A stretch of DNA of 39,029 nt from Chlamydia sp. 17-3921 (lineage in GTDB: Bacteria; Chlamydiota; Chlamydiia; Chlamydiales; Chlamydiaceae). The notes under the pieces are model-generated. The model saw only the letters and a list, made by a program, of their open reading frames with translations, was not told where the DNA came from and ran no database searches. The translations under genes and the position numbers were made by a program. The stretch is from positions 1 to 39,029 of the forward strand of contig NZ_CACSHH010000001.1 of the NCBI RefSeq assembly GCF_902705545.1, written 5' to 3'. This document shows, in pieces, positions 15,903 to 25,250 of this stretch (positions within the stretch are counted from its first letter, which is position 1; each line of letters begins with the position of its first letter).

Positions 15903-17612
15903 ATGACTATTGTGAAAACCTCTTGGTCATTCAAACATTTGATTCCTACGCTTTATACAAGTATCAAAGAAGGCTATTCTTTTAATACGTTTAAAAAAGA
16001 TTTTTTAGCAGGAATCACTGTCGGAATTTTATCTTTTCCTTTTGCTATAGCAGTAGCAATTGGTATAGGTGTTTCCCCAATACAAGGTCTCATTGCCTCA
16101 ATAATTGGAGGATTTTTAGCTTCAGCTTTGGGGGGAAGTCAAGTTCTCATCTCAGGGCCTACAAGTGCCTTCATTTCAATTCTTTATTGTATTGTTGCAA
16201 AATATGAAATTGGGGGGTTGTTTGCTGTCACTCTTTTGGCGGGACTTTTTCTTGTAGCTTTTGGCCTTACAGGATTAGGTACTTTCATTAAGTATATGCC
16301 CTATCCCGTAGTTACAGGATTAACAACAGGGATTGCTGTATTAATTTTTTCCTCTCAAATAAAAGATTTTTTAGGACTACAGATGGGAGAAAATATCCCA
16401 TCAGATTTTATTGCAAAGTGGATAGCCTACTGGGATCATTTATGGACCTGGGATAGCAGATCTTTTGCTGTAGGATTATTTTCCCTACTACTTATGATTT
16501 ATTTCCGTAATTATAAACCCCGGTATCCTGGAGTAATGATAGCGATTATCATTGCTACTGCTCTAGTTTGGCTACTTAAAATCGATATTCCAACAATAGG
16601 TAGTCGCTATGGTACTTTACCACAGTCTATACCTATTCCTACATTACCACGCTTGAGTTTAACAAAAATTCTTCAACTCATGCCAGATGCTTTAACAATT
16701 GCAGTTTTAACGGGTATTGAAACTTTGCTTGCAGCTGTTGTCGCAGATGGAATGATTGGATCTCGGCATCAATCTAATTGCCAACTCGTTGCCCAAGGAG
16801 TTGCCAACATCGGAACAGCTTTATTTTCAGGAATTCCTGTTACAGGATCTTTATCTCGAACAGCGGCAAACATAAAATCAGGAGCTTCAACTCCAATTTC
16901 AGGTCTTGTTCACTCTATTTTTATTTGTTTTATCCTGCTTTTACTAGCTCCGTTAACAGTAAAGATCCCGCTTACCTGCCTTGCTGCTGTCTTGATTTTA
17001 ATTGCATGGAACATGAGCGAAATTCATCATTTTATCCATTTATTTACAGCGCCAAAAAAAGATGTTGTTGTTCTTCTGACAGTTTTTATTCTAACAGTTA
17101 TGACAACAATTACCTCCGCAGTACAGGTAGGTATGATGTTGGCAGCATTTCTATTTATGAAACAAATGAGTGATCTTTCTGATGTCATTTCTACATCAAA
17201 GTATTTTGATGACGATAGCCAACAAAAAAAAGATGACATCTTTAGTAAAGCAGAGGTTCCTTCAAATACAGAAATTTATGAAATTAACGGGCCTTTCTTT
17301 TTTGGGATAGCAGATCGATTAAAAAACATTCTCAATGAAATAGTATCTCCTCCAAAAATTTTCATTTTGTGTATGTCTCGAGTACCTACAATTGATGCTT
17401 CCGCAATGCATGCCTTAGAAGAATTTTTCTTAGAATGCGACCGCCAAGGAACACTTTTACTTCTTGCTGGAGTAAAGAAAACTCCTCTAGGAGATCTTAA
17501 GCGTTATCACTTAGATCAGCTCATTGGAGTAGATCATATCTTCTCTAATACTAAAAGTGCTCTTTTGTTTGCTCAAGCTTTAATTAATCTAGAAAGAAAA
17601 TCTTCTTCTTAA
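15903..17612 (+). CDS. SulP (SLC26) family anion transporter with STAS domain
   Basis: This 569-residue protein has the SulP layout: about 430 residues of membrane-embedded transport domain, then a cytosolic STAS domain (about 450-560). Diagnostic segments include AGITVGILSFPFAIAVAIG, the SGPTSAF motif of the substrate-binding helix, ALTIAVLTGIETLLAA, and GIPVTGSLSRTAANIKSGA. The STAS domain has the loop TIDASAMHAL, where related anti-sigma antagonists carry the phosphorylatable serine. SulP proteins carry sulfate, bicarbonate or C4-dicarboxylates; the substrate cannot be told here. It corresponds to C. trachomatis CT856 (annotated YchM). A sodium-coupled dicarboxylate or bicarbonate role is only speculation from its neighbours nhaD and fumC. 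Its stop overlaps convergent fumC by four bases. Confidence 0.92.
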   Translation: MTIVKTSWSFKHLIPTLYTSIKEGYSFNTFKKDFLAGITVGILSFPFAIAVAIGIGVSPIQGLIASIIGGFLASALGGSQVLISGPTSAFISILYCIVAKYEIGGLFAVTLLAGLFLVAFGLTGLGTFIKYMPYPVVTGLTTGIAVLIFSSQIKDFLGLQMGENIPSDFIAKWIAYWDHLWTWDSRSFAVGLFSLLLMIYFRNYKPRYPGVMIAIIIATALVWLLKIDIPTIGSRYGTLPQSIPIPTLPRLSLTKILQLMPDALTIAVLTGIETLLAAVVADGMIGSRHQSNCQLVAQGVANIGTALFSGIPVTGSLSRTAANIKSGASTPISGLVHSIFICFILLLLAPLTVKIPLTCLAAVLILIAWNMSEIHHFIHLFTAPKKDVVVLLTVFILTVMTTITSAVQVGMMLAAFLFMKQMSDLSDVISTSKYFDDDSQQKKDDIFSKAEVPSNTEIYEINGPFFFGIADRLKNILNEIVSPPKIFILCMSRVPTIDASAMHALEEFFLECDRQGTLLLLAGVKKTPLGDLKRYHLDQLIGVDHIFSNTKSALLFAQALINLERKSSS

Positions 17613-18991
17613 TGCTTTCCAAGCATTAACTCAGGAACAATAAGCCGATCAAATTCACTTTCTGATAAAAACCCCAATTGTAAACACGCTTCTTTTAAGG
17701 TAAGGTCTTCATGAAAAGCTTTTAAAGCAATTTTTGAGCATTTATCGTAGCCTAAAGTTGGAGCTAGGGCAGTAATCAGCATTAAAGAATTATTTAAATA
17801 TTTTTTTAAAGTAGTTTTATTAACTTGCAATCCTGATACAAAGAAATTAGAAAATGCCATCATTCCGTCTGAAAGAAGTTTCACAGATTGTAAGAAATTG
17901 TAAATTATCACAGGCTTCATTACATTTAACTCAAAGTTCCCTCGACTTCCAGCAATGAGAACTGTTTGGTGATTACCAAAAACTTGTGCACAAACCATTT
18001 GTAAAGCTTCACACTGTGTTGGATTGACTTTTCCTGGCATGATAGAAGATCCAGGTTCATTTTCAGGGAAAAAAATCTCTCCAAGACCACAGCGTGGTCC
18101 AGAACCTAAAAGGCTTAAATCTGTAGCAATTTTAGTTAAAGTACATGCAAGAGTTGCTAATGCTCCATGAGCATGCACTAAAGTATCATGACAAGATAAT
18201 GCTGAGAAATAATTCTTAGCAGGAATAAAAGCCTCTCCTGTCTCTTGACGTAGATAATGTATGACTTTTTGGATAAACCCGTCAGGAACATTCAATCCTG
18301 TCCCAACGGCAGTAGCTCCTATAGCAAGTTCATACATATGTGTCAGAGAAAAGGCTACGCGTTCTAAACAGTGTGACATCTGATCGCGATAACCAGAAAA
18401 TTCTTGTCCCAAAGTTATTGGAACTGCATCCATAAGATGTGTTCGACCGATCTTTATGTCATGACGAAATTCTTCGACTTTGTTATCTAAAATTTTTATC
18501 ATAAATTCCATTGCAGGGATTAAGTGAGACTTCACACTAAGTATTCCTGCAATGTGCATTGCTGTTGGAAATACATCATTGGATGATTGAGATTTGTTCA
18601 CATGATCATTAGGATGTATTGGAACTTTGCTTCCTAATATACCTCCATGACTCTGTATAGCGAGATTTGCTATGACTTCATTTACATTCATGTTTGTCTG
18701 AGTGCCACTACCGGTTTGCCAAACTCTCAAAGGGAAATGTTCTTCGTAACCACCCTTAAGAATCTTATCCGTAGAGGAAACTATCATATCGCAAAGCTTA
18801 GCATCTAAAAATCCTAAATCGCTATTTGCTTTGGCCGCGCATTTTTTCACCAATACAAGAGCTCGAATAATCTCGAAAGGCATCGTTTCTGTTCCCCAAG
18901 AAAAAAATTTTTGAGATCGCGCTGTTTGTGCTCCATACAACTTATCTTCAGAAACTTCTATCATACCGAAGCTATCATTCTCTTGTCGCAT
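17609..18991 (-). CDS. fumC: Fumarate hydratase class II
   Basis: FumC interconverts fumarate and malate in the tricarboxylic acid cycle without an iron-sulfur cluster; it works as a homotetramer in the cytosol. At 460 residues it has the standard length. Superfamily motifs in order are SGTQTNMN (about 95-102), SSNDVFPTAMH (137-147), GRTHLMDAVPITLGQEF (182-198, with H185) and the signature GSSIMPGKVNPTQ (314-326, with S316 and K321 in the catalytic loop). Chlamydiae have an incomplete cycle fed mainly by host glutamate or 2-oxoglutarate, and FumC works in that branch. It corresponds to C. trachomatis CT855. It stands alone on its strand, convergent with the SulP gene. Confidence 0.97.
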   Translation of the reverse strand: MRQENDSFGMIEVSEDKLYGAQTARSQKFFSWGTETMPFEIIRALVLVKKCAAKANSDLGFLDAKLCDMIVSSTDKILKGGYEEHFPLRVWQTGSGTQTNMNVNEVIANLAIQSHGGILGSKVPIHPNDHVNKSQSSNDVFPTAMHIAGILSVKSHLIPAMEFMIKILDNKVEEFRHDIKIGRTHLMDAVPITLGQEFSGYRDQMSHCLERVAFSLTHMYELAIGATAVGTGLNVPDGFIQKVIHYLRQETGEAFIPAKNYFSALSCHDTLVHAHGALATLACTLTKIATDLSLLGSGPRCGLGEIFFPENEPGSSIMPGKVNPTQCEALQMVCAQVFGNHQTVLIAGSRGNFELNVMKPVIIYNFLQSVKLLSDGMMAFSNFFVSGLQVNKTTLKKYLNNSLMLITALAPTLGYDKCSKIALKAFHEDLTLKEACLQLGFLSESEFDRLIVPELMLGKH

Positions 18992-19040
18992 ATAACTGTT
19001 TTCCTTATAATTAGGTTCATTTCTTTAATTACATCTCTAG

Positions 19041-20816
19041 ATGAAAAGAAAAAATTTTTATTATTTCATCCCTATCTTTCTTCTACTTCTTTTTTGGGAA
19101 GTAGCTTCGCGTTCCAAAGCTTCTTTAGCATTTCTCTGCCCTCCACCCTCGAGTATACTCACAACCTCTCTTCACTCTCTTCCTCTTCTTCTATCTTGCT
19201 CATGTCAAACTTTAAAGGGAATCTTGGGAGGCTTTTTCCTGGCAGCAGTTTTATCACTAATCTTAGCAAGCGTTATGCTTTCTTATAAGCCTGCAAAAAA
19301 CCTCTTACAACCTTTATTTGTTCTTTTACAATGTACTCCAATGTTTACTCTAGCCCCTTTAATAGTGCTCTGGTTTGGTTGGGGACTTAATGCAGTAATT
19401 GTACCCACAGCATTAACAATATTTTTTCCTCTAACACTCACTATTTATCAGGGAATAACATCCACTCCAAAAGAACTTCTCGAACAATTTATTCTACACG
19501 GTGCTACAAAAAAACAAATTTTTATAAAACTCAGGCTTCCTTATGCACTACCCCATATTTTTTCGGGATTGAAGATAGCTATGGGCTCTGCAGGTTTCGC
19601 TACGATAGCTGGAGAGTGGGTTGCCTCACAATCTGGTTTAGGAATATTAATTCTTGAAAGTCGTAGAAACTACGAAATGGAGTTAACTTTCGCAGGACTT
19701 ATTGTTCTATCCCTTCTTACATTGTTTTTATTCCAAATAGTACTTCTAAGTGAAAAAATATTTTTTTCTTTGTTTCGTGTAACAAAAAGCCCCAACAAGC
19801 GAAAGTGGCAAATTTCAAAACACAAATATTTATTCCTTCTACCTGTACTTCTTGTTTTTCTACCTTTTCTAAAGCCTTCTTCTCCTAAACAGAATATAAA
19901 ACATCTAACACCACTTTCATTACTTTTAGATTGGACTCCAAATCCTAACCACGCACCTCTTTACGTAGGTGTTTCTCAAGGGTTTTTTCGTAATCAAGGA
20001 ATAGATCTACATATTCAAAAAAACACAGATTCAAGTTCTGCTGTTCCTCATATTCTTTTTGAACAAGTCGATATGACTCTCTATCATGCCTTAGGAATCA
20101 TAAAAACTTCGATGAAAGGAATGCCTATACAAATTATTGGAAGATTAATAGACGAGACCTTGCAAGGATTTCTTTATCGAGCAAATGATCCTATTACAAA
20201 AATTCAAGATTTGAATAATAAAGTTTTAGGTTTTTGTTTAAACAACTCTAAAGACCTTTCCAGACTCTTAGAGACACTAAAAATCCACGGAGTTACACCT
20301 TCAGAAGTAAGAAATGTCAGTTCCGATCTGATTTCTCCTATGCTACTAAAGAAAATAGATTTTCTTTATGGAGCATTTTATAATATAGAAGGAGTTATTC
20401 TTTCCTCCCTAGGGACTCCTGTCAAATGCTTTCTTTCAGATACCTATGGTATGCCCACAGGACCTCAATTATTAATTTGTGCAAAGAAAAAAACCAAAGC
20501 GACTGAACCAAAGATTGTTCACGCTTTTCAAAAAGCTTTACAAGAAAGCATTGCTTTTTGCCAAGAATATCCTGAAGAAGCGTTTATGATCTATGCTCAA
20601 GCAACAGCAGATATTCCTAAAAAACTCTCTAATGAGTATCTTCAGTGGCAAGCAACTTTGCCATTATTAGCAAAAACTCAAAAACCTCTTGATGATGAAC
20701 TTGTTGCTTCTCTAATTCAAGCGATTATTCAAAGACACCCAGAGCTTGCAATCCAAGCAAACTCTTTTTCTTCACAAGATATTACTGTTACCTACTCTCC
20801 AAAACTACAAGGATGA
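19041..20816 (+). CDS. ABC permease fused to NMT1/THI5-like substrate-binding domain
   Basis: This 591-residue fusion starts with a binding-protein-dependent permease (about 1-255, with five or six membrane spans and an EAA-like loop at HGATKKQIFIKLRLPYALPHI). A further hydrophobic segment follows (about 267-282), then a periplasmic-type binding domain (about 295-591) opening LLLDWTPNPNHAPLYVGV. That opening is characteristic of the NMT1/THI5/ThiY family, which binds thiamine-pyrimidine precursors or related compounds. The extra membrane helix would hold the binding domain in the periplasm. I would expect a cytosolic ATPase partner, and none is encoded in this window. It corresponds to C. trachomatis CT854. 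Substrate assignment to a thiamine pyrimidine is from the DWTPNPNHAPLYV motif only. It overlaps the convergent adenylate kinase-like gene by 25 bases. Confidence 0.82.
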   Translation: MKRKNFYYFIPIFLLLLFWEVASRSKASLAFLCPPPSSILTTSLHSLPLLLSCSCQTLKGILGGFFLAAVLSLILASVMLSYKPAKNLLQPLFVLLQCTPMFTLAPLIVLWFGWGLNAVIVPTALTIFFPLTLTIYQGITSTPKELLEQFILHGATKKQIFIKLRLPYALPHIFSGLKIAMGSAGFATIAGEWVASQSGLGILILESRRNYEMELTFAGLIVLSLLTLFLFQIVLLSEKIFFSLFRVTKSPNKRKWQISKHKYLFLLPVLLVFLPFLKPSSPKQNIKHLTPLSLLLDWTPNPNHAPLYVGVSQGFFRNQGIDLHIQKNTDSSSAVPHILFEQVDMTLYHALGIIKTSMKGMPIQIIGRLIDETLQGFLYRANDPITKIQDLNNKVLGFCLNNSKDLSRLLETLKIHGVTPSEVRNVSSDLISPMLLKKIDFLYGAFYNIEGVILSSLGTPVKCFLSDTYGMPTGPQLLICAKKKTKATEPKIVHAFQKALQESIAFCQEYPEEAFMIYAQATADIPKKLSNEYLQWQATLPLLAKTQKPLDDELVASLIQAIIQRHPELAIQANSFSSQDITVTYSPKLQG

Positions 20817-21442
20817 GAAAAAACATGAGCAAGACGCGTCAAAATATCCCTTAATACTTCTAAAGGTTTTTGCTCAGCATTTACATAAGAAACTTTATAT
20901 TTAGGATAATGTTGTATGATTTCATCAATTTCTTTTTGATAAGTCTGCAAACGTTTTTGCAAAACCTCAACACCCACTTCATCAAGACGCCCCTTTTTAT
21001 GCAAAGAACGCTGCATTCTTTCTAATAATTGAGATTCATCTTGAACCACCAAAATAATAACATGGCGAATCATAAGGTATTTATCTAACAACTTGGCTTG
21101 GCCTAAAGTCCGTGGAACCCCACTAACAAATAAATCCTGACAATCTGGAAGATATTGACCAGTAGCAATCAATCCTTGAACATAATAATACCATACAGCA
21201 ATCACATCTTCATCAGGGATTAAAGCTCCAGATACAGCATATTCATAAAAAAGTTTACGAATAGGAGATTCCAAAGGATAACAACGAAATATATCTCCTA
21301 AAGAAATGTATACCTGACTACCCGCATGAGCTATAAAACTTCCTATAAAATCTTTTCCAGATCCCGGAGGACCAAACAGTATTATTGAAGAAAATGGTTT
21401 AATATACGGCTTTATTGTTTCAGCAATTTTTGCATCGATCAT
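20792..21442 (-). CDS. adk: Adenylate kinase-like nucleoside monophosphate kinase, short form
   Basis: The protein has 216 residues. The P-loop is GPPGSGK (24-30), followed by Asp-Phe where adenylate kinases usually have Gly-Thr. The NMP-binding region has SLGDIF (48-52) and R63. VSGVPRT (107-112) replaces the usual GFPRT. The LID region is very short: R142, R145, GRLDE (151-155), then R164. These arginines match the phosphate-binding set, so catalysis of ATP + AMP = 2 ADP is plausible. The residue after the P-loop lysine and the Val in VPRT are unusual, so it may act on another nucleotide. The long zinc LID found in some bacterial Adk proteins is absent. Context (convergent with the ABC fusion) gives no clue to function. 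Confidence 0.7.
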   Translation of the reverse strand: MIDAKIAETIKPYIKPFSSIILFGPPGSGKDFIGSFIAHAGSQVYISLGDIFRCYPLESPIRKLFYEYAVSGALIPDEDVIAVWYYYVQGLIATGQYLPDCQDLFVSGVPRTLGQAKLLDKYLMIRHVIILVVQDESQLLERMQRSLHKKGRLDEVGVEVLQKRLQTYQKEIDEIIQHYPKYKVSYVNAEQKPLEVLRDILTRLAHVFSHPCSFGE

Positions 21443-21529
21443 ATCCCCCTCTAGATTTTATTATCTTAATTTATTAACTTAATTGATTATCTTGAAAAAT
21501 AATAGGGTTTAAAGATAAAAACTCCTCAT

Positions 21530-22144
21530 ATGACATCGTTTTTTCTTTCTTTACCCCAAGCTTGTATTTTATTTTTAACAGCAGATATTCTTACGAACAC
21601 TCTGGTTATAAACCGACTCCTTACCAATTACTCTAGAAATCGGCGATTTATCTTATTCTTAAAAGAAACTTTATTTTCTTTAGGTGCTATGATTCTTTTG
21701 TTTTGGTCTGCAAAAGGTGTCATCCACATCTTACATACTCCTCCCTGCGCCCTACAATCCGTAGGAGGAATCGTTGTTGTCCTTATAGGCATCAGAGCCA
21801 CTTTACACTTAACGAAAGAAGACTCTTGGCAATCTTATCCAGAAAAGCCAACTCCCTCCTTTCCAGCTCCCTTCATTACTCCGATAACTATACCTCTTAT
21901 GATCGGTCCTTCGTGGTTAGCAGCCTGCTGTGCTTTTATAGGGAAACAGTTCACCGACATGATAAGTATGCTCACTTTAGTTCTTAGTTGGGTTCTGATT
22001 GCTGGCACAACTTTTGTGCTACATATTCTTATTAATCCAAAAAACAAAAAAACTTTACTTGCAATTCAAACAGTTTTAGGACTATTCGTCGTAATTATCG
22101 GTACTCAACTCTTAGTATCCGGACTACAAAGCACTTTCCTATAA
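21530..22144 (+). CDS. MarC family integral membrane protein, first copy
   Basis: The 204-residue protein has about six hydrophobic segments and the MarC/UPF0056 pattern. A first helix carries a polar LTADILTNTL segment, and the second half begins with the PFITPITIPLMIGPSW motif typical of the family (Pro and Gly-Pro within a re-entrant-like helix). No biochemical function is established for MarC proteins; early links to multiple antibiotic resistance were not upheld. It is followed after 12 bases by a second MarC gene of the same length. It corresponds to C. trachomatis CT853. Confidence 0.82.
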   Translation: MTSFFLSLPQACILFLTADILTNTLVINRLLTNYSRNRRFILFLKETLFSLGAMILLFWSAKGVIHILHTPPCALQSVGGIVVVLIGIRATLHLTKEDSWQSYPEKPTPSFPAPFITPITIPLMIGPSWLAACCAFIGKQFTDMISMLTLVLSWVLIAGTTFVLHILINPKNKKTLLAIQTVLGLFVVIIGTQLLVSGLQSTFL

Positions 22145-22156
22145 AAGATTCTTGTT

Positions 22157-22771
22157 ATGCTGCTTACCCTACTCAACCTTAGTCTATTATTTTATGCTAT
22201 GTTTGACTCCCCAGGCTCCATCCCTGTTTTTGCCCTTTTTCTTAAGAATTACTCCTATAAAAGGCAGCAACAAATAATCCTAAGAGAATGCCTTTTTGCC
22301 CTTATTTCTCTTCTACTTTTCATCACTTTTGGAAGAAAATTCTTACAGTTTCTAGATATCTCTCTTTACTCATTTCAACTTATCGGAGGTATTCTTCTTT
22401 TTTCTGTAGCACTGAAAATGATGTTAGCTACGCCTACATCTAGAGATGTAGAACAAAGCGCTTCTGAACCTATTTTTTTCCCTTTAGCATTTCCTATTAT
22501 CACAGGTCCTGCGATCATTACAGCCCTCCTTAGTTACATGGAAGAAGATATTTATCCAAAAAATCTAATCTTCTCTGCAGTTATTATTGCTTGGATTCTC
22601 TCTTTGTTCACTCTTTTATGCTCCAGTTTTTTCAATCGAGTATTAGGCTCCTCTGGACTTCTTGCTTTAGAACGACTTTTTAGTTTGGTTCTGATGCTCA
22701 TGTCCGTTAATCTCATTCTTAAAGGTCTCTCTATTGCTTTCAATTTAGGATTTTATGTAGGTAATTTATAA
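22157..22771 (+). CDS. MarC family integral membrane protein, second copy
   Basis: The second 204-residue MarC/UPF0056 protein has six hydrophobic segments. It has the family pattern FDSPGSIPVFALFLKN near the N-terminus and FPLAFPIITGPAIITALL in the second half, more canonical than the first copy. The two adjacent paralogs may form a heteromeric complex (inference). Its stop overlaps the ATG of map (TAATG), so map is probably translationally coupled to it. It corresponds to C. trachomatis CT852. Confidence 0.85.
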   Translation: MLLTLLNLSLLFYAMFDSPGSIPVFALFLKNYSYKRQQQIILRECLFALISLLLFITFGRKFLQFLDISLYSFQLIGGILLFSVALKMMLATPTSRDVEQSASEPIFFPLAFPIITGPAIITALLSYMEEDIYPKNLIFSAVIIAWILSLFTLLCSSFFNRVLGSSGLLALERLFSLVLMLMSVNLILKGLSIAFNLGFYVGNL

Positions 22772-23646
22772 TGAGAAGAAATGATCTTTGCTGGTGCGGA
22801 AGCAAACGCAAATGGAAACACTGTCATTACCCAAAAGCTTCGAAAACCTCTTGGGAAGCTAAACGTCAGCATTATGCAACACAATACAATATTATTTTGA
22901 AATCTCCAGAACAACATGCGAGAATCCGGCATGCATGTCAAATCACTAAAAAAATTCTTGAAGAGCTCTGTAAAGCCTCACAAAAAGGGGTTACAACAGA
23001 AGAGTTAGATCAATTTTCCCGCGAGCTTCATAAAAAATACGATGCTATTCCAGCTCCTTTAAACTATGGCACACCACCATTCCCTAAAACGATTTGCACT
23101 TCTCTGAATGAAGTGATCTGTCATGGAATTCCCAATTCTATTCCTCTGAAAGATGGTGACATCATGAATATAGATGTTTCCTGTATTGTAGATGGGTATT
23201 ACGGAGATTGTAGCCAAATGGTAATGATTGGCGATGTTTCAGAAGTTAAAAGACAGGTTTGTCAAGCTTCCTTAGAGTGCTTAAACGAAGCAATAGCAAT
23301 TCTAAAGCCTGATCTACCTCTTTGCAAAATTGGAGAGGCTATAGAAAACTGCGCTGACCGCTATGGATTTTCTGTAGTAGATCAATTTGTCGGACATGGG
23401 GTCGGCATAGAATTTCATGAAAACCCTTATGTCCCTCACTACAAAAATGGCTCGCTCATCCCCTTAGCTCCGGGGATGATATTTACTATAGAACCCATGA
23501 TCAATGTCGGAAAAAAAGAAGGCATCATAGATTCTAAAAATCTTTGGGAAGCACGTACCTGTGATAATTTACCCAGCGCACAATGGGAACATACCGTAGC
23601 AATTACAGACACAGGGTACGAGATACTAACTCTTCTAGATGAATAA
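22771..23646 (+). CDS. map: Methionine aminopeptidase type I with SEC-C zinc motif
   Basis: Map removes the initiator methionine from nascent proteins. This 291-residue protein has an N-terminal SEC-C-like zinc motif (C7, C9, C18, H19 in CWCGSKRKWKHCH), as found in some longer bacterial Map proteins and likely helping ribosome contact. The pita-bread catalytic domain covers about 48-285. The five metal ligands are visible: D135 (NIDVS), D146 (YYGDCS), H209 (GHGVG), E241 (TIEPM) and E273 (WEHTV). H118 (ICHGIP) and H216 (FHENP) are the catalytic and substrate histidines. It corresponds to C. trachomatis CT851. Its ATG overlaps the stop of the second MarC gene, and its 3' end overlaps the convergent coiled-coil protein gene by 44 bases. 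Confidence 0.96.
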   Translation: MRRNDLCWCGSKRKWKHCHYPKASKTSWEAKRQHYATQYNIILKSPEQHARIRHACQITKKILEELCKASQKGVTTEELDQFSRELHKKYDAIPAPLNYGTPPFPKTICTSLNEVICHGIPNSIPLKDGDIMNIDVSCIVDGYYGDCSQMVMIGDVSEVKRQVCQASLECLNEAIAILKPDLPLCKIGEAIENCADRYGFSVVDQFVGHGVGIEFHENPYVPHYKNGSLIPLAPGMIFTIEPMINVGKKEGIIDSKNLWEARTCDNLPSAQWEHTVAITDTGYEILTLLDE

Positions 23647-24835
23647 TTTCTTCTTCTAAAAACTCTATACGTGATAACAATTTCTGAATCAAAAGAACCT
23701 CTTCTAGAGGACACTCTATATCAAGTTGTTGCTCTTTCTTCAAGGTTAAGTATTGTTCTCTAACAGCAAACAATTCTTTCCTAACAGCGGATAAAACCTT
23801 ATCTTTCTCCGAGAATTGCTCTCGAAGCTGTTGATACATACATCTATAACGTTTTTCTTCTGGGTCTTCTATCAAAGATCCCTCAGATTCTTCATTTTGA
23901 GAAGAGTCACGAAGTTGTTCGAGTTCTTTATCTTTTTGTTTCAAAAGCTTTTGAAGCTCTAACATCCTTGTTTGTAAATCTCCAACTTTTTGCAAAGACT
24001 CACTAAGCTCTTCACAACGCGAAGCATAAAATTGATGCTGACGTTTTTCTTCCGCAAGCTCGCTTTGTAAAAACGCCATACCTTTTTCTTTTAAGTCTTG
24101 AATTTTAGATTCTTGACTTTTTCCTAAGACTTCTTGCTCACTAACCCAAGGAAATACTACACCCTCATCCCCAGCAACAAGATGTATATACTCATTATGT
24201 AAAATAGCATAGTCTTCTAACCAGCTATTCTTCTGATCAGACAAAACTTGTAGATCAATAGCAAGGTGTTTTTGTTTCTTGTAAGCCTCTTTCAAAAGCT
24301 CTTGACAATCTTGAAGTTCTCTTTCTAAGGACTGTGAACGAGAGACTAGCGACACGTTTTCTTGAATCTTTTTTTGAATGTCCTGTTGATATATACTTCG
24401 ATTTTCATCCATCTCTCGAGTCAATTGATCCAATCTTGAAACAACTTTTTCCTCTTCCTTTATCACAAAAGTTCCTCCCAACCAAAAAAGCCCCCAAGCA
24501 ATAATGAATACAGATCCTAAACCAGATATCCAGAGTCCAGGAAACAAAGTTGTTCCAATAATTTTCATACTGAAAACGATGGCAAATATCCCAGAGATAA
24601 TGGCATAACCCCTTCCCTGAAAAAATGAAATTATAGGCAATGCAACGGCAGAAAAAGCTAATAAAGAAGGGATTAAAGAGGTTCTAAAAAGAGCAGCACA
24701 ACCTATTCCTCCAAAAATAGATAACGAAGCCATTAAAAACGTAGACCTCGCAAAAGAAAGGCAAAACTTTTTCCTCAACACGTCTAAAGAAGAAAGCCTT
24801 ATCCATTGATAAAAACGTTCATAAAACGCTTGCAT
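23603..24835 (-). CDS. CT850-like membrane and coiled-coil protein
   Basis: The 410-residue protein has a hydrophobic N-terminal part (about residues 30-125, probably four membrane segments in two hairpins). A long charged coiled coil follows (about 130-405), dense in Glu, Gln, Leu and Lys (SLERELQDCQELLKEAYKK, KLLKQKDKELEQL). By position it matches C. trachomatis CT850, reported as an inclusion membrane protein linked to dynein light chain and centrosome positioning; I rely on memory for that. The paired hairpins followed by a large soluble coiled coil fit an Inc topology with the coil facing the host cytosol. Its 3' end overlaps map. Confidence 0.72.
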   Translation of the reverse strand: MQAFYERFYQWIRLSSLDVLRKKFCLSFARSTFLMASLSIFGGIGCAALFRTSLIPSLLAFSAVALPIISFFQGRGYAIISGIFAIVFSMKIIGTTLFPGLWISGLGSVFIIAWGLFWLGGTFVIKEEEKVVSRLDQLTREMDENRSIYQQDIQKKIQENVSLVSRSQSLERELQDCQELLKEAYKKQKHLAIDLQVLSDQKNSWLEDYAILHNEYIHLVAGDEGVVFPWVSEQEVLGKSQESKIQDLKEKGMAFLQSELAEEKRQHQFYASRCEELSESLQKVGDLQTRMLELQKLLKQKDKELEQLRDSSQNEESEGSLIEDPEEKRYRCMYQQLREQFSEKDKVLSAVRKELFAVREQYLTLKKEQQLDIECPLEEVLLIQKLLSRIEFLEEEIIHLEELVSRTLCL

Positions 24836-24864
24836 GTGGCTCTAACACCCTATTCCCACTCTAT

Positions 24865-25050
24865 TTAAGACTCATTTAAAGAGTCTTGAGCTTGCATTAA
24901 TAAATAGCTAATCACAGCAGGATCTCCTTCATAGGTCATCTCTACTTGCATTTTGCCATCGGAGGACGCTCTTCCGCAAGTCACCAAAACATATGCACTT
25001 ACCTTCTCGTCGAAAGTTTCTGTATCGTCACTACACTCATTCTCAGACAC
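24865..25050 (-). CDS. Small conserved chlamydial protein (CT849.1-like)
   Basis: The 61-residue acidic protein starts at GTG (25050). AAGGAG stands 6-7 bases upstream, which decides this start over any internal codon. The sequence reads as a compact fold with no membrane segment or signal: an acidic N-terminus, YVLVTCGRASSDGKMQVEMTY in the middle, and a helical end. It lies just upstream of the CT850-like gene on the same strand, 29 bases before it. No function is known to me. Confidence 0.65.
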   Translation of the reverse strand: MSENECSDDTETFDEKVSAYVLVTCGRASSDGKMQVEMTYEGDPAVISYLLMQAQDSLNES

Positions 25051-25250
25051 TCTCTTCTCCTTCTCTAGACAAAGATTTGTTATCTCATGTGAATTCTTAA
25101 CGGCTGAGCAATCTAGTTTTCAAATATCTTTTATTTGCCATTAAAAACAAAACACTTAGCAAAATAAAAAATTAAATAATAATTATTTGTTTAATTAAAC
25201 GTGCTTCACCCTGTTAAAATAAAACTAAATAAAAATAAAAAAAATTCATT

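Noticed and set aside
16212..16217. Run of six G inside the SulP gene as a slippage site
   Set aside because: Poly-G tracts cause phase variation in some chlamydial surface genes, but six is short, the frame is intact and the gene is a core transporter.
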